Origin: Dromaius novaehollandiae
Lineage: Eukaryota; Chordata; Aves; Casuariiformes; Dromaiidae
Direction: 5' to 3'
NCBI RefSeq assembly: GCF_036370855.1
Contig: NC_088102.1
Location: 44,615,835-44,679,834 of the forward strand
Length of the DNA stretch: 64,000 nt
The translations under genes were made by a program, and so were the position numbers. Below are positions 12,101 through 24,100 of the stretch, in pieces; the stretch's first letter is position 1, and each line of letters opens with the position of its first letter. The notes under the pieces are model-generated. The model made no database searches and had not been told where the DNA came from. It worked only from the letters and a program-made list of their open reading frames with translations.

Positions 12101-15100
12101 TATCTTGAGGAGCAGAAGGGAAGGCCATTTCCTCCCAGGTGGGTAGGGTGGGCCAGCCCCCCCCCCCCCCCCCCCCCATTACAGTGGCCTGAATGCCCCT
12201 GTGTTGTCTTCAGTGTGATGGGACAGACCTGACCTCCAAGATCCAGGACCTGAAGCCCCAATGCCTGGTCTTCCTCAACATTCCCAGGTGAGTAGCCCCA
12301 AGACATGCCCTCCTGTGCCAGGCTCCTCACCCCCATCTACAACATTCCCATAGGACTGGGGGGCGGGGACTGTCTATGCATCACCCACTGTTCCCCCACA
12401 GATACTGTGCAGGCACCATGCCCTGGGGCAACCCTGGGGAGCACCACGACTTCGAGCCACAGCGCCATGATGATGGCTGCATTGAAGTCATTGGCTTCAC
12501 CATGACGTCCCTGGTGAGTTGGTGCTGTTGCTGGTGGTAGCTAGCAACCAGAGGAATGACCATTCCCATTGCCCAGGAGTCTGCCAGCACCCCTGGTCCA
12601 CAGCTCTTCTACTGAGGAGTTACGGTGCTGGCATATGTGACAGTATCAGCGCTCTAAGACTTTAGACAAGATGCTGTTGTGCACTGATCTCTGTGGATCC
12701 CTTTCCACTGAGAACAGTCTTGAGACTCTGAGGACTCAGCTCACTTGTGACATCTGGCTGACACTGGGTGTTCTGCCCGTCTGCTCCTCAGTCTGTGCTC
12801 TGCTCTCACTCTGGTCCCTTTTACAGGCTGCCTTGCAGGTGGGTGGCCACGGGGAGCGGCTGTGCCAGTGCCGGCAGGTGGTTCTCACCACATCCAAGGC
12901 CATCCCCATGCAGGTAGATGGGGAGCCCTGCAAGCTGGCAGCTTCCTGCATCCACATTTCCCTGCGCAACCAGGCCAACATGGTGCAGAAGACCAAGCGG
13001 CGCAACTCCATGCCTCTGCTCAATGAGTAGGTTCCTCAGACCAACCCATCATCTCCTTTCCAAAGCAGAAGGGATGGAGAGGGAAGGGGCAGGACTGATC
13101 CATCTCTCCCAGAGGCATTTTGATCCTCCCAGGGAGGGGCTGGGAAGGGATCAGGCCACAGAAATGTGGCCAAACTCTGATGCTGGAGAAGCTGCTGATG
13201 GCAGCTCCTCGTACCAGTCTGTGTTCTTGCCTTGCTCCCTTCTTTGCAGGAAGGAGGGTTACGGGGAGAAAGTAGACTGTCACTTTCTGATACCTTCCTT
13301 TTTCCTTTCCCCCTACATGCAGCCAGCAGCCAGTGCCCGAGCGGTTGCGAATCCGTGTGAGCCGAATCAGCATGCGCGACTATGAGGCACTGCACTATGA
13401 TAAGGAAAAGCTCAAGGAAGCCTGTGAGTGACCAGCTGAGTAGCCAGGGTGTGGGATTCACTGTTACCAAGTCCAGCAGTGCCCTCAGCTGGGCTGTATG
13501 AGGTGCTGGGGCTCAGGCACGGGCTGCTCACTAAGTTGTGTTTGTGCCCTGTCCTACAGCCGTGCCACTGGGGATCATTGTGGTTCCAGGAGACAGTGAC
13601 CTGGAGTTGTGTCGGACCCAAATTGAGAGGCTGCAGGAGGTGAGGTGCCATGTGGGAAGTGGTCACACCTGGATGCCAAGAATGAAGAGGCTCAGGGAAG
13701 GGATTTCTAGGCCCCCATGACCTGCACACACCCACACATCTTCCTGCTTCTGGTAGCACCTCACCATTTGCCTTCAACACATGGCAGAGGCAGGATCCTG
13801 AGTTGGATGGCCTGTTGATCTCCCTCCATCTGGCAACTTCTTTCTCAGCATTGTTCTTCTCACCCTGTACCCTTGGCCTGGAAAAGTTACTGGGCAGTGG
13901 AATGAGCCAGCACCCATCCCCCAAGGGCCTGTGCCATCCCACGTGTTTGGGGAAGCATTTCCTCTGTCCATTTGTTTGCTGTACCATGCATCCTTCAGCC
14001 CTCTGTGGGCTTTGTGTTTCCTGGCACTGCTTTGCCCCTTCCTGGGTGCCCAACTAGAGTTGTTCCCCCCCCTCTAACTCTCTTCGTTTGCAAGTATGAA
14101 CTTTTGTGCTCCTGCCAATGTACTAGTGTAGTGCATGTCCTTGACCCAGATGTGGGCTGTGTAATGCTAGCCCCTGGTGAGCAGTACCTTCTGAGCCCAC
14201 AGTGTGTCCTGCTGCACAATCCATTCTTGTTTCAGAAGATTTAAGGGACCTTGCCCAGTCCACAGCTGACTGGCTCTGGAGGCCAAGGAAATCCCATTCA
14301 GCATGCATGCAGCATCCTGCAGAGCTGAGTTATGGAGCTGCTTGCCCAGGCCAGCTCACTGGCACCTACTCCTCGTTCTGCCTGCTCTGCTTTTCTGTCT
14401 TCTGTTCTCTGTGTGCCCAGGGTGCTGCTGGGGAGACCTAGCCAGACATGAGGCTAGGAGGCTCTTGGGCTCAGAGGGTAGGGTGGTTTTTGGGTTTTTT
14501 TGTTTGTTTTTTTTGTTTTTTTTGGTATGGCATCAACCTGGTAGATGCCTCTAAAGCTGCACATTGAGGCTGGTGTGCCTTGGTTACCTTGCATTTCACT
14601 TCTTCTCTACTTGAGCAAACTGTTCTCTGGCCCCAGAGCAGGGCAGGGTTGGGACCTCGGCCTGGCAGCACGTAAAGTGAGGGAGCTGCCTGCCATATCT
14701 TCTGTAAGGGGACAGGAAACCCCTATGGGACTGAAGAGGGAAGGGGGCCACCCAGACAAACACTGTAACAGCACACCTTCCTTGCCTTTCTGCAGGATTT
14801 CCCTCCACAGCCCTCTGCTTTACAGCGCCTGCACTTTCAGGTGTGTATGGCCTCTCTCCCTCCACCAGGCCCATCTCTAATGTACACCATGCTGGTCTTG
14901 TGGGCTCGTCTTATGGCACCTCTCCAATGAGTTGGTGCGTGTCAGCTCATATCTGTCCTGTGCCACTCCCTGTCACCATATGTTGTGCCTGTGTTCAAAG
15001 TACCTCTTTCTGTCTAAGTTCCTGCAGCCCTCACTGTCTGCAGGGACCTCCCAAAGCAAGAGGGACAGCCTGGGGAGAAGCAGGGAAGCCAAGAGACGTA

Positions 15101-18100
15101 ACTTTATCATCCTTTCTGTGCAGGAAGGGGATGGAGCCAAACCGAAGACTCTGTCATCCCAAAAGCTGTCCCCCAAGTGGTGCTTCCTGGACTGTGAGTG
15201 TCATTTCCCTCTGGAGTGCTGACTGTGTGTGAATTCGGGGGCAAGGAGACAGACTCATAGCGAAAAGCCACTGGGAACTGTTTGAGACTTGGGACTCAGG
15301 GATGTTTGGGATCTCTGCAGCCAAACTCAGCAGTTCTTTGTCCCAGGCACTAGCTGTGCTTTTGCTTAAGGGCCACGAGTGGAGCAAGGGGCCTGCCAGG
15401 CGAGGAGTATCTGCTGGTCATCTGCCTCTGGAGCTGAATGCAGCTGCAGCTTTGCAGTGTGCGTCAGGGCTCTTTGGAGTGCTCTGGTTGCTGTCCTGTG
15501 TCGTACAGGCAGGGGGCCCCCATGCTCCAGTATGCCGAGAGCAAGGCTTAATGAAAGCCTCCAGTGTGGATCCCAGCGATATGGGGGAACAGGTCCCCAG
15601 CTGGACTCTGCCTGCCTGGAGCGGGCGCTCTGCTTCTCCTCCCCTCGTGGAAGCAGCTTTCTTCTCTCCCCTTGCCTTCACTCATCAGGAGGGTGCAGAG
15701 CTCTCTTTCTGTACCTGGCAGCCAGCCAAGAGAAGTAACTGCTGATGACAGTTCATCTCCCTGACTTGCAAGAGGAGTTGTCTAACTCCAGTAACAGGGC
15801 TTATAGCTGAACAGAGCTAACCTCCTTCCATGTGTTTGAAGAGCAGCACATAAGAGCCCAGCCCCTGTGTGCAGGAGGGCTAATGGAGGGCCAGGGAAAA
15901 AGCCAAAAGCAAGACCCAGCCCTAGCCGGGGCCAAGAGGAGGTCCAAAGGAGAGGATCTAGGGTGGGAGAGGACTGTTGCATGGCAGCTTTCTCTACCAG
16001 AAGGTGCTGTCTAGATGCACAATACAGAAAGGTCTCTTGTGTACCTAATTCTGGTGTCAGCTGTGCACAGCAACAGCTGTGGGGCAGAGGCTATGGCCCA
16101 GCCAGCTGGGATTACAGGAGACCCTGCATGTGCAGCAGGGCAGCAGGGATTTTTTTTACAAACTGGACTTTCTTCTAGTCTCATTTCTCAGACCCTGCTC
16201 CTTTTTCTGTCCAAATGGCCATCACTTTGTTCCCAAAGCCTCCAGGTTGCACTGCTGCTCTTACTAAGCCTTATTTTAGGTGTCTTCTTTTTTTCCACTG
16301 ACCTGAGTGGCTCCCTGGGATTCCCCCATGGCCAAGGTCAGTGCAGGCTTTTGTGCCCTCTTAATAATGCTGGAACAAGTCCCCAAACCTGCAGGAGCAG
16401 CTGAGAGAGAAGGAAGGGGGGGCACTGTGCTGAACAGGCCTGTCTTTGTAGCTGACAGCCACTGCTGTCCAGCTTAAGGCCTTTTTGGGCACAAGGCTTA
16501 TGATTCAGGGATCATAGAAGGTCAGCTGGGAAAACTGCTGTGTCTCCTCACCTCAACAGAAATGCCACATTTCCCCTGAGACCCCAGGTCTCAGACATGT
16601 GCTGGTACCCTGTGGGAGGGAAGCCAAGCACAGCCATGGGCTGCAAAGTAGGCCTGGCAAGCCTTGGGCCAGGCAGAAAAGGTGCAGCTTGTTTTGGGCC
16701 TTCAACGCTGGCATGTGAAGCTGCTGGGATTGCTGCTCCCAGGTGTCACTACCAGGACTGTTTTCCCTCCTCATACCAGTCTCCCAGCAGCAGGTTCTGA
16801 GCTCAGGAAAATGTGTCAGGAAAGAAGCCAGAGTCTCATTCAAGACAGCGTGGGCTCATTAAAGTGACTGAATTACAGGCCTTCATCAGCAGATCCATGG
16901 CTGTAAATCTCCAGCCAGGACAGGATAAATGGGGCTCTTTCACTCCTCTGATCTGCTCTGGCTTGTGTCACAGCCACCCCCATCCCCATTCTGTTCATGG
17001 AGAGAATTCTCCAGACCCTCAAAGATCCCACCAGAACCTGCCTGAGATAGGCACCAGTGGCACAGGGGAAATGCCACCATGTGTGGGGGCCTGTTTATCC
17101 TGCTATTCTGCCTTTACTTGTCCTGCCCTCCCTGGGTAATGCTGGTAAGTCCCCAGACCCTCCCTGCTCCCCCAGGAGCGTTAGCTATGTGGGTCTGGCT
17201 CTAGCACAGCCACTTGCCTCGGAGGAGGTCCTCTCCTGTAATGGGGATTTCTCCTCTTAGGAAGATGGATGAGTAGAGAGATGGACCTGGACAGAGGGCT
17301 ACAAACAACAGGCTGGAGACTAGTTTGAAGCTCTTCTGCCATGCTAGGAAACAGGAACTTGGATTTATGGCTGGATATTGTGTTCTCTGTTGTGACTGGC
17401 AATCATAAGCTCTAACATGGCCTCTTGGTGATCTGTGGGATGTTACTTAGTAAAGTCAGAGTAAGGAGAGGCTGAGCTCCCCATTCTCCCAGCCTCACTT
17501 AGTGCTCCTGTTTCTCTGTGCACTGTAATAATGTGCATCATGTTGAATCAGAGTAATTCCTCACCCAGTCTAAGCAAATTCTGAGATGTGCAGTGTGCAG
17601 CCCTGAGCTTGGTCTGTTCTGTGTAGTGTTGTGTTACACTTACAACACCAAAACACTTGAAAGTCCCCAGAAAGGCCATGGCATTAGCTAGTTCTATTCT
17701 TGCCTTCCCCATAGCTTATGGCTATTGCCAGGGGTCACTGAAGAGAAGGTGGGAAGTAAAGGCATATTGCACAGGGATATGGTGGTCTGTAGGCAACAGG
17801 GGCTGCCTCTCAGGTGAAGAGAATAGCAGGGTCCCGGCAGACTCCTGATGGACATCAGTGGACTGTTCCTGTTCAGGAGGTTGCTGTTTCCTTTGCTGTG
17901 CCCTTTGTGCAGGAGAAGAAATGGCTGAATAGTTCACTACCACTCAGTGTGGAAAGTGGTAGAAAGTGGCCATCTTCCTCATCCCATGCAAAAATCGCCA
18001 TGTCTCTCTCTCTTACAGCAACCACAGCTGATCGTTTTTATAGGATAGACCGTGCACAGGTGAGTGCAGCCTCATCCTCCAACTGTGGTGTTCTCCCCTC

Positions 18101-21100
18101 CTCCCAGCTTCTTCAGCATGTCCTGACAGGACAGACTTGACAAGTTGGCTCAGCCATGGGGATGCACAGGTCTCGCATCCCACACTGCCCTGCCTCCCAA
18201 GTGCTCCCCTTGGCGCTGGGGCAGGAGGACCCTCATTGTCTTGCTGCAGTCCTGCCCTGTGGAGGTGGGGCAATCCCTGAGGTAGCTGGTGCTACCTAGC
18301 CCAGGACCTGCCCCAGCACCTCCCAGTCCCCTCTGAAAAGGGAGGGAGCACAGGGACTTGGGTTGGAAGCTGCCTGCAGAGTCCTGCCTGGGGCAGGAGG
18401 CAAGAATGCAAGAGCGATCTCCTTTCAACCTGGCCAAGTGGTGATTAGTTTCCAAGCATTGTTAGGGTGAGCTTTGGGCTGTAGCAGGAATTCGATGAGG
18501 GACCAAGATCCTGATGAGGAACAGAGGTGGGATTTGTGTCAGCCCAGAAGTGAAGACTGGGGAAGAGTGATATAGCAAAGGTATGCCTGACCATGACCTT
18601 GGAAGCTGGTGGATGGACACTGGTGATGACAAGTTTCCTGGGGGTGGATGAGGTGGGATCCAGCTCCCTTCCTTTCTCCACCTCTGGCTCCACGAGGCTC
18701 CACACCATGCTGCTTCTTCTCAGCTTCACATCAGTCTTAGTACTGTTGACAGAGGCTTCCCAGGCACAGGGTCCATGACTCTCTGAGCCACTATTGCCCT
18801 GCTGAGTTAGTGGGTGGGCTACAAGGCACAGACTGTGAGGGAATGGGAGACGGAGCTATATAGAAATAGATCTTGCTTCTGAAGAAGCTGACTTGTGCCT
18901 TTCAGGAGCACCTCAACTATGTGACAGAGATCTCTCAGGATGAGCTCTATGTGCTGGATCCAGAGCTGGTTATCACCCAGACTGTGGGCACCTCTCCTGC
19001 CATGCCTGACCTCGTTGACTCATCTTCTGCTCCCACTGGGCACCATTTTGCATTCCCTTCCTCTTCCTCCTCTCCACCCTCTTCTCCTGCCCCCAGGTGA
19101 GACTGCATGCTATGGTCTGAAGTGGGAGATAATGGAGTGCTGGGCCTCAAGAGGGATGGGAAGGGCAGGAATGAGAGCGCTGGGGTTGGCTTCACAGCCG
19201 CAGTTCCCAGGACAGATTACAGAGGGGCTCCCAGGAAGCGAGCAAGATTCCAATGGTGAGTTAGACCAGGGATCAGATGCCTTCCTGTCTGCCCTGCTCC
19301 CTGCCAGCTCTGCTGAAAGTAATGGAGTATCACCAGGTAGCTCAGACATGGGGTCAATCTCCAGGGTTTGGTCCACAGGGCAAAGGGCATGGGTCTCTGT
19401 AGGCCCAAATCATGCCAGCCTTGGGAATGGGTGAGCACTGGAGCTTGGAACAGAAGTAGAAATGGAAATGAGGATGAGAAAGAACCCAGATCAGGGGAAA
19501 AAGCAGATGACATGGACAAAGGGTGGCTAGGTCCTTTGCCTGCCTTTCTTTCAGTCTGCTGGAAGAGGGCTGCAGGTAGGTCTCTCCAGAGCCATTCCTC
19601 TACCCACTGCATGCCCTTTTGGGGGATGTGCTAGTAGGATGAGTTATGCCTTTTCTTTTTGCCTTTCAGCACTGAGGCTGGGCTCTGCCTCCCTCATAAA
19701 GGTGAGTTCTTCTGTCCTCACTGCAGGCATCTAGCAGGGCTCCCAAGCTGTTGCGCATCCTCTCACATCAAGTTATTTTGGGTCCCCACCATTTTTTTTT
19801 TGCCTGCCCTGTCTCTGAGATGTGGCTCAGGAATGGAGTGGGGTTTTTCAGGCCCTGCTGCTAGTGTGCTAGGTGGGAGTGCAGACCTTTGGAGGCCAGG
19901 ACAGGGTGACCCTGGAGGCAGGCAAGGAGAGATGTGACTGTGAGTCCATTAAGGCGCTTTCCCTGCTTTGCAATGCTGCATTGGGAGGGCAGGAAATGAC
20001 ATGGCAGAGGGATTAATCCCCCACCTGCAGAGCCATGTGCTGTTGGCTGGGTTGTGGGGGGGAAAAGGTGTTGCTGCCAGGCGCCAGCAGGAGCTCAGGA
20101 GGTGAGAGCACAAGGTCAGGGGCCTCTCTGAGCTGAGCAAATGGAATGAGTTTCCTGGAGCTTGAGCAGAGCCCAGTGCCTGGAAGTGTGAGTGACTCAC
20201 TGGTGAGAGGCCTCTTGGCCGCTGACTGACTTCCAGGGAGTCTGCTCTCCACTTTGATCACCAGTCATCCTTCCCGGGGTAGAGGCACCCCCTCTCGCAT
20301 GCACACGCTTTGCCAGGGGCTGAGGCCTGGCTGCAGCCCCAGATACGTGGGTGTCTCCTTCCTTCTCCATGGCTTGTCCCTTACAGAGCCGAAGGTGGAG
20401 CAGCCACGTAAAACCAGCCTGGCTGCTGTTTGCCCTGAGACCATGGAGGCAGCACCTAGAGGAGCTCATCTTGTAACCTCAGCTGACTGCTTTAGGTCCC
20501 CCAGTGCCCAGCTCTTGGCTCCCCAGTTAGACAAACAGCATTACAGCTTGGCTTTTGTGATCCTGACCCATCTCCCTTCTTTGCAGATGACCTTCTGATA
20601 GAAGCTGCCAAGAGTGGCAACTTCAGCCAGGTAAGCACTCCCACCATGTGCTGTGATGTGCAGCCAGGGCTGGCTCTGAGCACTGGTCCAGGGCTGGCTC
20701 ATATGCCCCTCGGGCCTGTGGCAAGCCCTGCCACCTGGACTCCACTGTTTTCCTCTAGCCGCTCCTGTTGAGGCCCTTCCTTCAGGCAGTGCCCTGACCG
20801 GGAGTGGTGGGTGGAAACCAAGCAGGATCCTGGCAAGAAGCCTCGTTACTTGCCAGGGGGATGTGGAGGCAAGGGGCTCGGCAGTGTGGCTGAGCTGGAC
20901 ATAGTTCCCCTCCTGCTGAGGACCCTGGGGATGCGAGTCCAGGGGCTCGGGGGTTAGAGGCGAGCTGGGAAAGGAAACTCATCCGGAGCTCTCTGGCAAT
21001 CCTATAGTTCCAGGAGCTGCACCGGGCTGGAAGAGACCTGATGGTGCGAGATTCCTCAGGCCAGACCGTCCTCCATCATGCCGTCAAATCAGGGAGCAAG

Positions 21101-24100
21101 GATATTGTCAAATACATCATTGAGAATGGTGAGCTGGGGCCATCCTGCTGTCAGCAAAGTGCCTCTCTGCCAACAGAGCCCAACCCTCTGCTTGGAGGGG
21201 ATGCTCTTGGGGGCAGAACCCCTTCCTTCTGGGTTTGTTACATCCTCCCTCTGTGGTGCAGGCTTTCCCTAGCATCTGTCTTCTGGAATTGGAATTCTTC
21301 GCAGCTCCCACTGAAGTGCAGGCCGCTTTGTTTTTATTTAGGTATTTCTCTTTAATGGTGTCCACAAGCAGCTCTTCTTCCCTGATCTCAATTGAGGGTC
21401 AGAAATGCAATTGCTCACCTGAATGCTTTGGTTGGGAGATGAGCTCTGCAGACAGCATGGAAATAGCAACCCCTACAGAAAGATACTTTGTGTTACTGGG
21501 GAATAGGTGGGTCCATCTCTGTCCTGTAGCCTGATCTCACTTGCCCTGCATTGTATTTCTCTCACCAGCCCCTTCAGATATCCTGGATGCCACAGAAGAA
21601 GAGAAGTAAGTTGTTGGGTGATTTGTATTACCTGTTGTCCAGACCCTCTGTGAGGTGATCAGTCTTGTTGGCCCTGCTTTTACACAATTGCCCTTGCTCT
21701 AATTACCAGCCATGATTTCCTGTCCATTCTTGGACTGAATAACCCTTGAGCAGCATCCTCCCTTTGCGGTCCAAGGCTGTCTGGGCTGGGAGCACATGTT
21801 GCTGGATAAGTTGCAGCCCACTGTGAGCTCTTTCAGCAGGCCGAGAGCAGTCCCTCGCTGCTGTCTCTGTACATGCTGCATGTCCCCACTCAGCATGTTT
21901 GGGGTGGGGATGTCTCACGTCTCCTGCTTTCTTCTCCTCAGTGGCGAAACCAGTTTACACCAGGCTGCAGCCTTACGCCAGCGCACCATCTGCCACTACA
22001 TTGTGGAGGCCGGGGCTTCACTCATGAAGACGGACCTGCAGGTGAAGGTGGGAGGGCTGGAAATGGGGCTTTCCATGGGGACCACAGGGGTCAGTGGGAG
22101 CAGGGCCTTACCGGGTCACCAGAAGAGCAGGAAACGAGTCTTTGGCTCGAGTTTTTGCCAGCTTACAGCCTATATGTGGAAAAGGTGTGCAGGCCCAGGA
22201 GAAGAGGAGCCATTTATGATTCCTGGTGAGTTGACATGAAATACAAATGCTCACCCAGCAGAGCCTACCCGCTCATCCTGCTCCCAAGCTGCATAAGGGG
22301 TTAAATCCCTCTCCTCCTTGCTCTTTTCTGTGTGTTGTTTTATTAAATTAGAAGCGAGAGGCTGGAATGTCTCATCCCTGTCTCCCCCCTTTCCACCCTC
22401 TGAGGTCACAGCAAGGACAGTCTCTCTGACAAGTTCCCTCCCAGCTGCAGGGCTCCCCCCGCTCTCCCCCTTGTGGAGCTGGGATGGGAAGGCTAGGAGC
22501 TCTTCGCATGAGCCAGGCCAACAGAGAGCATTACCAGGCAGCCAGGGCACTTTCTGTCACATGCTGAATTAATTGAGATGTGTCTTGGTGTCAGGGGTTT
22601 GTGCCAGCCCCCACAGAGGAGTTGTAGGAAAGGGACTGAAGCTGTGTTTTGATACACAAGGTTCCCAGGGCTGGCATGCAGTGGAGGGGAGGTGGCCATG
22701 TCTAGCAGAGGATCCTAGCGATGGGCTGTAGCAGAGAAGATACAGTGACAAGCCAAGAAGGTGTAGTCTATGGGTCTGGGACACGAGAAAGGAGCCCAGT
22801 TGGGGATCCAAACTTGCTGGGGACTCAGACCTCTGGGGACTCAGACAATGAGCAGCCCCTTTGCCAGCTGCCAGGGAGATGTCATGCAGACAATCTCTGG
22901 CTCCCGATCAGTCTTCCTCCTTCCTGGCCAAGGCTAGGGCTTTGCACAGCACCCAGAGCAGGGATGGCTTGGCTGGAGACTCAGCCCGCAGCCATAGGAA
23001 GAGAAGACAATGCCCAGGTGAGGGAGGCACTGGGAAGAGCCAGGAGGAGAGGGCAGCTCTGGAAGCACAGCCCCTCTCTGCCAATAGTACAGAGGCCCTT
23101 TGTGGCAGGAGTGCAGGTCTCTGCTGAAGCATCTGCCTGAAGCAGATGAACAGCCCCAAACCTGCCAGCAGAAAAGGGAGCCTAGTTCAGGAATGACAGA
23201 CTCCCCCGGGGAATGGGGCTTGCATGTGCCTGTGTAAATGCATGTCTGGGTTTGTAGTTGTCTGGGGATCTGTCTGCTCTGCTGCGCTGACCTTGCATAG
23301 GCCCCAGGTTACAAGTTGCCTGCACAGGCAAGAACCAACCTTGTTAGAAACCCCACTGCAGGAACCCTGTGTCAGACCTGTAACACAGCTGGGGCATGGG
23401 TTTGAAACAGCGTGGTCCTGTATCCCACAGCGTTGGGGGAGGCTGGTCTTATCGGGTAGTGTGCATCAGCCTGGCCAGGCAGAGGGGCGCTGGGAGCTCT
23501 AGTTTCAGGCTGCGGATCTGGGTAGGCAGGGCTTCTGTAAGCAGACAAAAAAGAAACTCAATTCCATCTCTGTTTTTCTTCCCCCCTTTGTTAAATGAAT
23601 GTTTGGATTCAGTGGATACAGAGAGGAGGCCCCCTGAGGAGAGCTGGGGCAGTAAAGCACAGAACAGTCTCCGTCCCCCCTACCTGCGTGTGCAGGGGTG
23701 AGGGCAGATCTGTACAGGGGCTCTGTGGCATGGCCAGGCTGTGGTGTGTATGGAAGAGGAAGTTTCTTAGTTAATACATACTTCAGTGTGAGAATGGGGG
23801 TGATCCTAGGAGTTCCTATGTATGTGTGTGAGCATGAGAGAGAAGGGAGACCCCAAGTTCCAGCCCTGTCCCCATGGCATACCTGATTGCACAGGGGAGC
23901 CGTGTGTGTGTTTGGCATCTCTCTGCCTTTGTGGCGGCGCATGCAGGTGGGCTCAGGCTTTTGTCCACAGTTGTATCCACGTATGGTGGAGACTCCACAT
24001 GTCTGACCATTGCTTGTGCTGAAGAAATATAGCTGTGGTTTGTCCTGGAGGTCCTTGCACCCCGCTGCAGCCACCCTTGCCCTGCTGTGCACCATGGGAG

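Noticed and set aside
16095-16125. AGCTGGGATTACAGG, identical to a piece of the primate Alu element
   Set aside because: No Alu flanks, A-box, poly(A) tail or target duplication, and the host is not a primate; a chance 15-mer.
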